This document shows positions 23,857 to 34,794 of a stretch of DNA of 64,000 nt, in pieces (the stretch's first letter is position 1; each line of letters begins with the position of its first letter). This DNA is from Rhodocollybia butyracea (Eukaryota > Basidiomycota > Agaricomycetes > Agaricales > Omphalotaceae): positions 1-64,000 of the forward strand of contig JADNRY010000177.1 in NCBI GenBank assembly GCA_015501585.1, written 5' to 3'. The position numbers and the translations under genes were made by a program. The notes beneath the pieces were generated by a model. The model searched no databases, had not been told where the DNA came from, and saw only the letters and a list, made by a program, of their open reading frames with translations.

Positions 23857-25947
23857 ATGGATGTTTCTACGCAAGCCAGCAATACACGCGCACCCTTCCT
23901 CGTGGAAGAGAAGTCTTCCTCCATGCTGGCCTTGAACAAGAATGCGCCAGACTCTGAGGAGATGCCTCGAAACTGGAGATTCTGGTGTATTATTTTGTCA
24001 CTGGCAATATGCATGCTACTAACGGCGATCGAATTTGTGCGTTGCATACTGTTTAGCGTTTACCTTTTTCTCATCGTTGATCTCCTTTCAGACAGCTGTT
24101 GGTACCGCACTCCCCGTTATTGTCCAATCTCTCAACGGTGACGAGTTCGTTTGGGTTGGCTCTGCATACACCTTGGGCTCAACCGCCCTGATTCCATTTT
24201 GTGGTGGTCTCGCACAGGTCTGCTTCTTACAAGAACCTCATACCTAAACTCAACAACTGTTCGTAGATTTTTGGAAGAAGAATCGTGATTCTCGCTGCGG
24301 TAGGCCTCTTTTGCCTTGGGAGCGTTCTTTGTGGAGTGGCGACAAGTATGAATTTCCTGATCGGTGGAAGAAGTGAGTTTCCTTTGACCCGATCCCTTAC
24401 GAGCTCTATCTAAACCGATGATAGCGGTTCAAGGCCTCGGAGCTGGCGCGATCACAGCTCTTATCCAAATCATCATCGCCGATCTGGTTCCTCTCAAAGA
24501 GCGTGGCTCATTCAACGGAATAATGGCACTGTGAGTAACCCATAGTCTCGTTCCGATACATCCATCGAATAAATCATAGTGCGTGGGGGATTGGCGGAGG
24601 GTCCGGCCCAGTCATCGGAGGGTCATTAGCAGAGCGTGGCCAGTGGCGCTGGTTGTTTTATCTAAACCTTCCCATCGGTGGCTTGGCGATAACCGTTGTG
24701 ACCTTATTTCTTCGACTCAAGGTACCAAACGAACCTTTACACGAGAAGTGGAGGCGTATGGACTGGATGTCAGTCTACCTTCTTGCTTCATTGATTCTGA
24801 TAGATCTAACTACCACGCAGTGGGAACCTGATAATTGTGCTCTCAACCACATCCGTTGTGATTGCTCTTACATGGGCCGGTATTCAATTCCCGTGGTCTT
24901 CAGCGAAAGTCCTGGTACCGCTCATTTTGGGGCTCCTCGGCCTGGCTGGTTTCGTCCTATATGAAGCATTGGTCTCCGAGCATCCCATTGTGAGTCAAGT
25001 TGAGTCCTAAACGCGCTCTAGATTTATCATCACTGTAGGTTCCGATATCAATACTAGGAAGTCGAACCGCTTTCAGCGGATATGCTCAAAACTTTTTCAA
25101 CGGGGTCGTGATAGCTGCTTTATCGTGTACGTGATCTTCATGCAGTCGTACGCAGAAGCTTGCTAACACTGTATTTCTCTATCATCAGATTGGCTTCCGG
25201 TTTATTTCCAGGCTTGCAAGAGTGCTGGGCCTACAGCAGCTGGCGTAGATGGATTCGGACTATCTTACACTATCAGTCCTTCATCTATGCTTGCCGGTAT
25301 AATTGTACAAAAGACTGGGAGATATCGCCAGCCGATGTGGGTTGGGTGGACACTAATGATTGTAGGATCTGCGCTTCTTGCAACACTTGACGAGAACTCC
25401 AGCCGTTCAATGTGTTATGGATTCCAAGCGCTCATCGGTGTAGGAATGGGAATTATATATGTGACTGCATACTTCCCCGTTCTTGCGCCCATCCCTGTGT
25501 CTCAAAGTGCCCCTGCTCTGGCATTTTTCACCTTCATACGGAACTTTGCCTTGGTTTGTTATCGACCATTCGCTGGATAAACCTACGTTAATCGTTCTAC
25601 AGATCTGGGGTGTCACAATTGGCGGCACAGTCCTGCAGAATCAGCTGACCACGCGCCTTCCTCCAACGTTTCTTGCGGAATTTCCCGGAGGGACACAGAT
25701 TGCATTCGAAGTCATTCCCTCCATCCGCGATCTCCCACAGCCTTTGAAAGACGAAGTACGCCATGCCTTTGCCATATCGCTCCAAGTCTTGTGGAATGTG
25801 CTGGCTGGCATCAGTGGTTTAGGGTTATTATTTAGTCTGGTGATGGAACATCTCCCGCTTCATACCTCAGTTGATTCACATTGGGGGCGGGATGATGCGC
25901 CAAACACCCAAAAGGTAGGCAGTCACAGCGAATCTATCGCCCCTTGA
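23857..25947 (+). CDS. MFS drug-efflux-type transporter, first copy
   Basis: Nine exons: 23857-24036, 24092-24217, 24267-24372, 24425-24530, 24580-24768, 24821-24989, 25039-25126, 25189-25553 and 25603-25947. They total 1,674 nt, 557 residues, with no stop or frame conflict. Many hydrophobic segments are present, consistent with the 14-helix DHA2/TRI12-like class. Visible motifs are TAVGTALPVIV at helix 1-2, FGRRIVIL (motif A region), AVQGLGAGAITAL, GGGSGPVIGGSLAERGQWRW (motif C and following loop), FYLNLPIGG, and the MDWM loop. The last exons hold LPVYFQACKSAGPTAAG and TWGV-like IWGVTIGGTVLQNQL. Such proteins export small toxic or secondary compounds by proton antiport; the substrate cannot be read from sequence. 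The start is the first ATG of the long frame, after a promoter shared with the divergent flavoprotein. Confidence 0.88.
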
Positions 25948-25973
25948 AGCCCTCTCCCTCTGCATATGTAATA

Positions 25974-25978
25974 TTATC
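25974..25978. repeat. Target-site duplication of copia-1 (left)
   Basis: TTATC immediately outside the left LTR. The same five bases follow the right LTR at 31,950-31,954. Confidence 0.9.
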
Positions 25979-26252
25979 TGTAGATGAAAATATACTCAGT
26001 TGAACGTTATCGGTACAACTAGATAACTACCTGTAGACGAAAATATACTACAGTAGATAAGTAATCAAGTAGTAAGAAAAGAAAGAACGCTCACCTCAGT
26101 TGAACGTTATCGGTACAACTGAGGGAGGTAAGACCGTGAACTATGTAGATATATATGTACAATGTCTCATATGTAAGCATGGAAGCCTGGAGAAGGAAGT
26201 ATAACAGGTAATGTCAAAGCAAAGAATATCGTACGAAGTAAATATCTTAACA
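25979..26252 (-). repeat. copia-1 3' LTR (274 bp)
   Basis: On the plus strand it runs from TGTAGATGAAAATATACTCA to TATCTTAACA, so TG...CA in both senses. Within it, the string CAGTTGAACGTTATCGGTAC occurs twice, and TGTAGA(T/C)GAAAATATACT occurs twice, an internal duplication of about 50 bp that can mislead boundary calls. It matches the interrupted 5' LTR at 31,078-31,949. Confidence 0.92.
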
Positions 26253-26261
26253 CCCCCCCTA
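26253..26261 (-). other. copia-1 polypurine tract
   Basis: The plus strand reads CCCCCCC then T; in element sense this is a run of G directly before the TGTTAAG start of the 3' LTR. This is the expected primer site for plus-strand DNA synthesis. Confidence 0.8.
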
Positions 26262-27870
26262 CTTCGCACGATCCAGACCAAGTAAGCTCACCAACTTTGA
26301 GTGAATTGGTCCTACCAGTGCCTTTGTAAACAAATCGCCCAAGTTATCCGATGACCTGACAGGCTTTATCGCAATCTCACCAGCATCAACCTTTTCTCTG
26401 ACATGATGATGACGGATGTCGATATGCTTTACCAACGCGTGTTGTTTCGAGTTCTCGGCCAAGCTATTCGCCCCATCGTTATCTCCTAAAAGATCAACTG
26501 GACCCTCTTGCTCCAGATCTACCTCCGATAGGAACGCTGACATCCAGACAGCCTGCTGACTAGCTCTCGCTAACGAAACATATTCTGCCTCAACGGTTGA
26601 AAGAGCAACTGTCGCCTGGCGTTTCGAACCCCAAGAAACTGGTCCCCCTGCCATTAAAAAGACATGACCAGAGGTCGATCTCCTGGTATCCAAACATTGA
26701 GCATAGTCAGCGTCAATATGGCCTACAGGTTTCAGACCGCTACCCGGCGTATCATCGCCATCCCTTGGTTTCTCAGATGATTACGTAGCCAATGGTGAAA
26801 ATAATATATCCTATCAACCATTCCAATAGCTCCCAGTGATAGCGCCCAGGATTAAGTTGGTATCGAGAAAGCACGTTCGTTGCGAAAGTAATGTCTGGTC
26901 TGGTGCATCCGGAACCCCATTGAACCGATCCAACTACTGGACGATATGGTCTTGTAGACATAAAGATCCGTTCGTCCACTGGCAAAGGGTTAGGCGAAGC
27001 CATGACTTTCAGGCCAGGCGGGAGGGGAGTTTTCCTTGGCTTCAGATGCTGAAATCCAAAGTGCTCGATCATCCGTTCAAAGTACACTCGCTGTGAAAGT
27101 GTTATCGCTTTAGTGACCGGATTTTGTTTAATAGTCATTCCTAGAAGGACGTTAGATTTGACCTCAGCCGACTCCCATCTGCTGGCAAGTTCCGAGACAG
27201 CTTTACGCTTTCCATCCAACGTAGAAGAGCCCCCAGAGACATCATCACCATAAGTGCTAGTGATGGTGTACTCAGAGCCGTCACGCCGGTATCGAACACA
27301 AGGGTCTGCATGGGAAGCAATGTAACCATCCTTCATAAATCCTCCAGCTAATGTAGACTGCCAATCATGGCTACCCTGCTTCGTGCCATAGATAGATCTT
27401 TTCAACTTGCCTACCAGGTGTTCCTGGCCAGGAGCAGCAAAGCCTTCTGGCTGTCTCATGTAGACATCATGAGTAATAGGACTGTTAAGGAAGGCGCCCT
27501 TGAAATCCACCTGGAAGAGATCTAAACCAAGCACAGCAATTATCGCTAACACGAGACGCAGAGATTCCATACATGCTACTGCACCATAGGTCTTGTCATA
27601 GTCGACGCCGAAGATCTGTGTATATCCCTGTGCGACATATCGAGCCTTTCGCCGGATTACTTCGCCATTTTCTCCCCATTTAATTGCAAAGGTCCAACGG
27701 CCACCTGTCAAGTTAGCATCATTGGGTAGTTCCACTAGTTCCCAGACATCTTTCTCAGTGAGAAGATCAAACTCCGCTTGCATAAGAGCAGACCAGAGAT
27801 CTGGTCGCTTCATAGCTTGTGCATAAGACTGTGGATCCAGCATTTGGAATCCGTAGCCGCAAAAGCCCAT
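26259..27870 (-). pseudogene. copia-1 reverse transcriptase and RNase H
   Basis: The RT frame (27,870-26,773) has DVWELVELP, GRWTFAIKW, KARYVAQGYTQIFGVDYDKT, DLFQVDFKGAFLNSPI and the catalytic box TYGDDV, a YxDD variant. It ends in an RPDITFATNVLSRY segment. The RNase H part (26,693-26,259) has DTRRSTSGHVFLMAGGPVSW, STVEAEYVSLARA, the DNDGANSL aspartate and IDIRHHHVREKV, ending just before the polypurine tract. The two parts are in different frames and separated by about 80 bases, so a frameshift splits them. The fold is copia-type. Confidence 0.88.
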
Positions 27871-30304
27871 GGATTTTGAACAATCAAGGCTAATGGTTGG
27901 TCTCCTAGAGCAGCTTCAGTCGCCCACGTAGCACCATCATCTCTCGCTTGTCTCTCCCTATCTTCAAAATCCTCAGATTCCAACAACCGAGTTGTCGGTT
28001 TTTGTACCCTGGTACTTCGGTGTAATTGCAATGGAGGTGATGGTGGAATACTTGGTGGAGACCACAGAGGACTAGGAGTAATTGGTGTTAAAGGAGATTC
28101 AGGAGATTCAGGAGCTCGAGGAGACTGTGGAGGAGTTGGCTGCATTGACGGTGAACTCAGGTCAGGGCTATGACCCTGAACCCAATCGTGATCGGAATTG
28201 ATCCCAACGTCGGTATCACCGAGGGGCCACGCTACTAACTCATCAGGGTCAGTAGCTGGTGCCTGGCATGTCCTCTTTGTCTCTCCCTCTTCGAACCGAA
28301 CATCCCTCGACTCTAAAAACCTCTGCGTTGACGGGATATATAGTTGATATCCTCGTCTTCCCAAATATCCAACCAGGATACCTTCAACTGCCTGCCTTGA
28401 CAGCTTCCCTTCCTTCCGAGTTTCCGGCAAAGTCGCCCAACATTTACAACCAAATGGCCGTAGGTGAGAGATATTGTTCTGTTTCCCTGTCCACTTCTCA
28501 ACAGGAACGTCATCTGGAAACCTTGATGATGGACAAAACTGTCTACATAGCAAAATGTTGCTGTTGCTTCCACCCAGAAGGAATGTGACAAACCCGATTC
28601 CTTGAGAAGAGTTCTTGCACCCTCAATAACTGTCCTATTGGCTCTTTCTGCCATACCGTTTGCAGCTGAGGAATACGGAGGAACTCGTTCAATAGTAATA
28701 CCTTGTTCAGCGCAATAGTTTTCCATAAGTTTGTTGTTTAATTCCATTGATCCGGATATTAATGAGCTTTTTACCAGTTTGACTTTCTGCCTTTTTGTGA
28801 AACTGCTTGAAGTGCATGTAGGTTTTTTCAGCTTTCTTGTCCGACAAAAACGATGGAATCTTCATTGTCGATTGCCCATCCATGCACAACATGAGGTACA
28901 AACTACCCCCATCAGGAAAAGCGATTTTTGCCTAGGTGACCCCAGAGTGGCCTAAAGCAAACTAGGTGACCTATGAATCCTATGGCATCCTAGGAATTTG
29001 GGCTCGTCCCTTGCCAGTCAAGGCTCTTGAGGATTCCCTAGGGTATCCTAGGTTTGCCCAGGTTTGCCCAGATGTTCCCCAGGTGTTCCCCAGGAGCACC
29101 TGGGCAAACCTGGGCAGACCTAGGCTTGCCTACTAGGGAATCCTCAAGAGCCTTGACTGGCAAGGACGAGCCAAATTCCTAGGATGCCATAGGATTCATA
29201 GGTCACCTAGTTTGCTTTAGGCCACTCTGGGTCACCTAGGCAAAAATCGCTTTTCCTGATGCCTTTACTGCGTGTTTGTGTAGGGCCAAAGAGATCTATG
29301 TGGACTCGCTCTAGGACCTCTTTCTCATGCTCGAACTTTTTGTCAAATGGCCGGCGTACTGCTTTACCATACAAGCATGATTTGCACATCCCATAAACGG
29401 CTCTAGAGGTAATATTCAAGCCGTCTACCAGGTTACGGTTTGACATTCTGAGGATTCTCGGTATTGAAACATGTCCTAAATGGCGATGCCAGGTAAGACA
29501 TCCACTGGCTTGTCATGTGAACGTGAGGAGTGTGTCCTAACATAGTTTCCTTGTAGAACCTTCACCTCGTACATCCTTCCACTACCGCAGCCCGTCATCA
29601 CCGCATCTCCAGACCTTGTTTTGACTGTTATAGATCCATCACCCCATTCACCCACATAGCCGCGCCGATCAAGCGTAGACAAAGAGATCAGGTTGTGCGC
29701 AAATTTTGGTGTATGTTTAACTCCTTGGAGTTTGATTAACCTATCTCTTTCATTGACCTTTACTTCCGCTCCCGTGTACCAGCTCATACTTGACAAATTG
29801 ACTACGTTCAACCCAGCAATGATCGGTGGCTCCGGAGTCAATAAATGTTTGAATGTGATTTTTGACTACTGTACAAGCTGTACATTCATTGTTGGATACA
29901 AGGCAATAAGGTAGGCAAGGTACATGTATGTCTACTCCATCCTTTTGCTGATCATCTTCTCCCACTAGAACGGCATTAGCGAATCTAGTGGAGATGTCAG
30001 TTGAAGTGACAGGCGAGGACGTCGCAAACGTACCACCATTTGAGCTAGATGGAGATTGGCTGAGCCGACATAGACGTCCATTGGGAAGAGGTGTCGCTAG
30101 CTGAAACCTTGGTGTCACTAGTCGAAGCCTTGGCCTCGTACTTGTCACGCCATGACTTCGGCGCTTTTCCTTCTCCACCCCCTCCCTTTGCCCAACATCT
30201 CTCAATAGTGTGCCCAATTTTACTCGGGCAAGCGGGATTGGAGCAGATGAATTTCGTGCGTCTCGGTGCAGTGCTTGCGGTAGCAGAGAGGTGTTGAGCA
30301 ACAA
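27810..30304 (-). pseudogene. copia-1 protease, GAG-pre-integrase and integrase
   Basis: The aspartic protease motif FIDSGATDHCWV lies near 29,830. A GAG-pre-integrase segment around 29,330-29,460 has a Cys-x-x-Cys, and the integrase starts ERVHIDLFGPTQTRSKG near 29,280. There the foldback element cuts the frame; integrase resumes as SLYLMLCMDGQSTMKIPSFL at about 28,905. It continues through NGMAERANRTVIEGARTLLK and HLRPFGCKCWATLP to a Pro/Ser-rich linker. At least three frame changes are needed to read through besides the insertion. With the insertion removed, the codons around the junction read RSKGGS, so the insert is clean. Confidence 0.85.
28910..29261. mobile_element. 352-bp foldback / MITE-like palindrome
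   Basis: The left arm begins CATCAGGAAAAGCGATTTTT and the right arm is its near-perfect complement, ending in AAAAATCGCTTTTCCTGATG. Complementarity continues inward through CCTAGGTGACC, GAGTGGCCTAAAGCAAACTA, TCCTAGGAATT and GACTGGCAAGG almost to a short loop near 29,072-29,098 (GTTCCCCAGG repeats). Arms are about 130-160 bp with only a few mismatches. It carries no coding sequence. It interrupts the integrase of copia-1 and is therefore younger than that element. A target duplication could not be fixed because the flanks are G-runs (1-3 bp at most). Confidence 0.9.
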
Positions 30305-30998
30305 GTGCTGCTACCTGCTTTTTGATATCGCCCTCGCCCTCATCGTCTTTGAAGGCGGCCCACCTTCTCCAAATAGAGACGGTGTAGATAGGTAAACGCA
30401 TCGGAGCTTGTCGTACCTGGGACATTCAAGACATAATCTTGCCAGATATCAGGCATGGACGCAATCACGGTCAATCGGAACTGACTATCATCACAGGTAC
30501 CCCAAGGTCAAGCAATGATTTGCGTAAGTTCATCATATGCTGCTCATGTTCTTCCATGGTAGAGGTATCCGGGTGGTACCGGTATTTTCGTAGTTTGGTG
30601 TCAGCGATATGGATGCGCTGTTTGTCCTTGGCTTTGTACTTTGCGATGAGGTTCATCCACATAGTGTTTGCATTATCCTCTTCGTTAATACCAATGCCAA
30701 TAGGATCCGTACAATTCAAGTACATGATGGAAGCTACCATCCGTTCTCTTTGATTCCACTCTCCCGGAGAAGGAGACGTACTATCTGGAGACGTAGCGGC
30801 GGGTGCCGGACTATTGACAGCAAGTGGCAATGGATCTGAAGATGGTTTGGGGATGGTGCCTAGGAGATAACCTAGCAGACCCCTAATCTGTACATTCAGT
30901 TTAACTCGGCTTTTGAAAGATCGCCAGGTGTCCTTTCCCGATAGCTGCAAAGCTTCGGGAAATGTAGGTATGTTCAGGAGAGAGTTCCCTGTTGACAT
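30045..30998 (-). pseudogene. copia-1 gag
   Basis: The first frame (30,998-30,471) starts MSTGNSLLNIPTFPEALQLS, a UBN2/copia-gag-like N-terminus, followed by a Pro/Ser-rich insert and a helical segment with YLNCTDPI and MEEHEQHMMNLRKSLLDLGV. Reading then shifts frame to ASMPDIWQDYVLNVPG and again to 30,425-30,045. That last part has a zinc-knuckle-like CSNPACPSKIGHTIERCW (C-x4-C-x5-H-x4-C). The product would be the capsid protein of the particle, but two frameshifts break it. Confidence 0.82.
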
Positions 30999-31063
30999 GG
31001 AGTCCTGGTAGTGGTTGATTCGATTCTAGTATCTGAGTTTGTCCTTTTAAGCTCGTGAAACAA

Positions 31064-31077
31064 TGAGTCTCATAATC
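31064..31077 (-). other. copia-1 candidate primer-binding site
   Basis: Directly inside the 5' LTR the element-sense sequence is GATTATGAGACTC. The plus strand GAGTCTCATAATC resembles the anticodon arm of elongator tRNA-Met (anticodon CAT). Priming from an internal, half-tRNA fragment is known for copia elements; the match here is from memory of the tRNA and is inference. Confidence 0.5.
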
Positions 31078-31134
31078 TGTAGACGAAAATATACTCAGTT
31101 GAACGTTATCGGTACAACTAGATAACTACCTGTA

Positions 31135-31728
31135 TGTAAGGTATTGAACAACTTAGCACATCTCCTGTTCATAACTATTATTACTTGGCACTCAAAATGA
31201 CTCAAAATGACTAGACCTGCTGATCATATGACTATGACTTGCCGGAACATGCGGGTATATTCAAATGACTTACATTGAGTCATTGAGGCTGTACTTATTT
31301 AGAATGGCTTACTCATGCAAACCATGGTTTGCCTTGAGGCTAACACATGTACTATACGTAAAAGACTATAAAAGGGGGAATCACCCATACACCCTTTTTC
31401 TTTAGTCTCTATATTTTGTAACCCAGTACCTACAAGAATTACACTTGTTATCTCAATTCTTTGTGTGAACAACACCTGAGGAATTATCTACTGAGTGAAT
31501 ACAGCAAGACTCACTTTAATATCAAGGATATTGAAGGTACGTATTCCCGACACTTATTGTCACCAATACCCGTATAGTGCACACCAACTCTATACAAAGA
31601 TACCCCCAAAACACCGTAACGTTTAGGTTCTTGTAAGCATTATCTACCAAGCAGCCCCCGAATCTGTTAGATCGGAAGTATTAGTTAAATACAACTGGTT
31701 AACAAGCCTCTTTGTTCGAGACTTGACA
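31135..31728 (+). mobile_element. Solo LTR of a second LTR element (594 bp)
   Basis: It starts TGTAAGGTATTGAACAAC and ends GAGACTTGACA (TG...CA), and is flanked by a perfect 5-bp duplication CTGTA at 31,130-31,134 and 31,729-31,733. A strong TATA-like box lies at 31,367, supporting plus orientation. No internal coding region is present, so this is the product of LTR-LTR recombination. It lies inside the 5' LTR of copia-1 and is therefore the later insertion. Confidence 0.88.
31367..31378 (+). promoter_or_regulatory. TATA box of the solo LTR
   Basis: TATAAAAGGGGG in the middle of the solo LTR, about 360 bases before its 3' end, in the position expected for the start of an LTR transcript (U3/R border). 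Confidence 0.55.
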
Positions 31729-31954
31729 CTGTAGACGAAAATATACTACAGTAGATAAGTAATCAAGTAGTAAGAAAAGAAAGAACGCTCACCTCAGTTG
31801 AATGTTATCGGTACAACTGAGGGAGGTAAGACGTGAACTACGTAGATATATATGTACAATGTCTCATATGTAAGCATGGAAGCCTGGAGAAGGAAGTATA
31901 ACAGGTAATGTCAAAGCAAAGAATATCGTACGAAGTAAATATCTTAACATTATC

Positions 31955-32687
31955 TAGCTACACATAAATATATTGATTTATATCCCAACACAACGTAGGT
32001 CTAGATGTCGAGTGGCTAGCCCATACTGGAAATAGTTGCCTAAATATTTACATGTCCGGTACCCGGTACTGACTGTTTATCAATATCGTGATCAGGTTCT
32101 CCGACCAACAGCAAGGAGTCGAGTTAGTCTCCCTTAGGCAGACTTGTAATACACTGACGATCCATACGGATGTGTGTATATAGAGTCGAGTCGGGTTGAA
32201 GGCATATATCGACACTTTGACTAGGATAAATAGCGATAAGGATTTTCATGCTGAGAACAGCGAGCAAACTCTCAAGGCCAACCGAGCACAGTGGGGCTGA
32301 TGCAAGGACCACTGACGAACTTAGTTTATTCTTGTCAGGTACATCCGTCTTTTAGTAAAAACTATAGTGGGATTATTTTTATTCTGTACGACACTCTGCC
32401 TGGGCCACGTCAGGTCATATATTGTTTCCTTTCCTTTGGTGCGGTTGAAGTGAGGAAAAAAATAAATGGCCTTATTCTATATTCCGCACAACACTTGTCT
32501 GGGCAAAGTCAGGCACAGAATGTGTCCTTGTTCCTATCCTTCAGAGGCGGTGGTATGAAGAAATGGTTTCTATTCATTCTGTACACATATAAGGATTAAG
32601 AAACTTAATCTCCTCCTCAACCCTTAGGCTTAGCACCGGGAAATCGTCTCGGACCTTTGGTCAACTCTGTCTACTGCACACACAAAG
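31955..32687. other. Intergenic, nothing recognisable
   Basis: About 0.7 kb between copia-1 and the subtilisin-like gene. Two similar stretches near 32,370-32,450 and 32,470-32,560 share 'TTATTCT.TA' and 'GG.CA..GTCAGG', a weak local duplication of about 90 bp. No gene was seen. Confidence 0.35.
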
Positions 32688-34484
32688 ATGCGCATAGTAA
32701 ATGTCCTGCTCGCGTTGTTTACTAGTATCATCGACCCACCGGTGAGATAACTTTTTGGTCAACTTCCTGAACTGCCTGACACCACCATCACCGTTGTCCA
32801 GGGCCTTGCGCCAGGGAGCTACGAGACTACACCCTCTCAAAAACCACTGATTCCTACCAATAACACGACACTATCCACGTTGGCTATCCAACCACAGAAC
32901 GATGCTGGATGGTTTGCTACATAGTTATAGAATCGCACAAAAAATTCAGCACTTACTCTTCATTTGCTACTAGGTATCATAATCGAATTTTTCAGAGAGG
33001 AGCAACGATTGATTGGCCCGCAACTCCCCCGCCTTGGGTTAAACAATTCATGCTTGACTTTACATGGAATTATGATCCTAATTGGGGTCAAGGGATCTTA
33101 GTATGTGCTGCTAAGTCTATCATGTGTGTTTTCGCCGACAAGCTTATTTTATTATCTCGCCGTTTAGGTATATGTCCTTGATAGTGGAATTCAACAGCCA
33201 TTAGATTTAGATTTTCGTCCTGGACAAGTGCTCCCACCTGGGATAGCTGTCAGTAGGATTCGAGGCCAGCCAACGGTCAGTTCAAAAGAGTTCTTAACTA
33301 CCTGCTCATGTTTAGTAACTATTGTCCATGGCCAGGGAAATCCGCTTGAGGATGAGGGAAATCATGGAGTAAGTGCCTCTGCCACGACTTTGAAGAAACA
33401 TAAACTCCATTATGTTCCTGTATTAGACGGGTGTTGCATCTGTCATCGCAGGCAAACGCTTCGGGTTGCCAGAGCGGCAAGTTTGATCTCGGTCAAGGTG
33501 GGCGAAGTCAAAGGAATAAATAACCATTCAGAGTCTTATCTATTCTAAATCCAGGTCGCAGACCATGAGAAGGAAGACGAGTTCACTCTCGAAGATATCA
33601 CAGAGGCCGTTATGCTTGCCACAGAGGACTTTATCGGACGCAAAGAGAAGGACCCCAACCTGCGTGCTGTAATGAATATAAGTTGGATAATCCGTCATAG
33701 CCCCGAGCGTAAAGGCGAGAAAGCCATAGAAGAGGTACTTAATTCCATCAAGCTTGCCCGACGTTGCATAGACTGATTGACTCTAGGCGATCGCTCAAGG
33801 AATCCATGTGGTATATGCTGCCGGAAATGAACACCAAGACCAGGTCCGTTTTGTTGACATGTCTTCGAAGTTCTGCCGCCTGCCATGTGTTTGCTAAAAT
33901 CGAAGCCAGTGTTCCCCTAGCAGTCCGAAACGCCATGTTGAGAATGTGGGACAAATCTATGTCTCTGGTATAATCCCTCAGGCGCCAGATGATCATCCAG
34001 ACAAAACTCAGCCTTGGCCCATGTCTTTTCAGTGGAGGTTTAATTATGGAAACGTCAGCGCCGCTTATTTTCTCAAACTCTTTGTGTCCTCACATTCAAA
34101 TTTTCAGTGCGTGGATCTTGTAGCTCCAGGCGAACCCATTGTTTGTGCATCTGCAAAGGGAGGGGTATGTAGCCATCCGCCACTGCATTTCGGTTCGATA
34201 TTTATCACTGTTTTACAGACATTCAACCATGCAGGCACATCTTTCGCTGCACCCTTGGTAGCAGGCACTGTTGCTGCAATATGTAAGTTTTTCGAATTGG
34301 ATATTAACCAAAGTTACTCATAGACTGCGAAGTGTCAACTCCGGCTGGCAGGGATCTGACTCCTGCGCAAATGAAGGCCACGATCATGGATCGATTCACT
34401 ATCCCAGGTGTTGTGGATGTTCCCGATGGCTCACCCGACAAAATGCTCGTTATCACGGAACTACTTCATCTTCCACACAACTGA
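32688..34484 (+). pseudogene. Subtilisin-like serine protease (peptidase S8), damaged
   Basis: A proteinase-K-like layout is visible across several short exons. The start at 32,688 gives MRIVNVLLALFTSII, a possible secretion signal. The catalytic Asp lies in YVLDSGI (near 33,175). The catalytic His lies in DEGNHG, which joins TGVASVIAG across an intron at 33,370-33,426. SLISVKV and AIAQGIHVVYAAGNE (the oxyanion-Asn region) follow, then NVGQIYVSGI and CVDLVAPGEPIVCAS. The catalytic Ser is in AGTSFAAPLVAGTV (near 34,240), and the stop is at 34,482-34,484. The frame changes between GKRFG and VARAASLISV near 33,459, as if one base were missing. The stretch 33,845-33,930 before NVGQIYV reads with a stop. 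All three catalytic residues remain, so this is either a recent pseudogene or a gene with sequence errors. The N-terminal propeptide exons are not resolved. Confidence 0.7.
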
Positions 34485-34794
34485 GCTGCTGGAAATTCAC
34501 TGGGTTTGTGGGATTCTGGGAAGCGCACCGAAGCATGATGAATCCCGTGATATTCTCTTTGGGATTTAATATATCTTGGATTTGAATCTCGGCCCTCGGC
34601 CCTCGGCTCCCCGACCCAGATATAGACTCCCAAATCTAAATTACCATGTATACAGTATAACTTGCAGCCATGTTTTCTTCAAATTTTCTTTCTTGCTTGT
34701 AGTACAAAGTACAGGTAGTAGTAAATAAATCTCTATCAAGTATCACTCCCATTCCATGAGGATATGAAACCTGGGTTTAAAATAGTGAACCTCT

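Larger units (their letters stand above)
25979..31949 (-). mobile_element. Ty1/copia LTR retrotransposon, copia-1, with nested insertions
   Basis: The element reads on the minus strand in the copia order: gag, protease, integrase, RT, RNase H. It has two nearly identical LTRs beginning TGTTAAGATATTTACTT in element sense, a polypurine tract, a candidate primer site and a perfect 5-bp target duplication. The two LTRs differ at only a few positions (one indel and a few substitutions), which implies a fairly recent insertion. Coding is nevertheless broken by several frameshifts, by a 352-bp foldback in integrase, and by a 594-bp solo LTR inside the 5' LTR. It is therefore probably not autonomous. 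It lies 26 bp downstream of the first MFS gene's stop codon. Confidence 0.92.
31078..31949 (-). repeat. copia-1 5' LTR, interrupted
   Basis: The two parts, 31,078-31,134 and 31,734-31,949, join to 273 bp matching the 3' LTR almost base for base. They are separated by the solo LTR at 31,135-31,728 and its CTGTA duplication. The right end TATCTTAACA is followed by TTATC, the element's target duplication. Confidence 0.9.

Noticed and set aside
26032..26252. A shorter copia-1 LTR of 221 bp starting at the second TGTAGACG
   Set aside because: The flanks of that version do not match. Extending to 25,979 gives a perfect TTATC duplication, and the same extra 53 bp is found in the other LTR once the solo LTR is removed.
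26253..31077. Copia-1 as an active, complete element
   Set aside because: Gag, protease-integrase and RT-RNase H each need frameshifts, and integrase is cut by the foldback.
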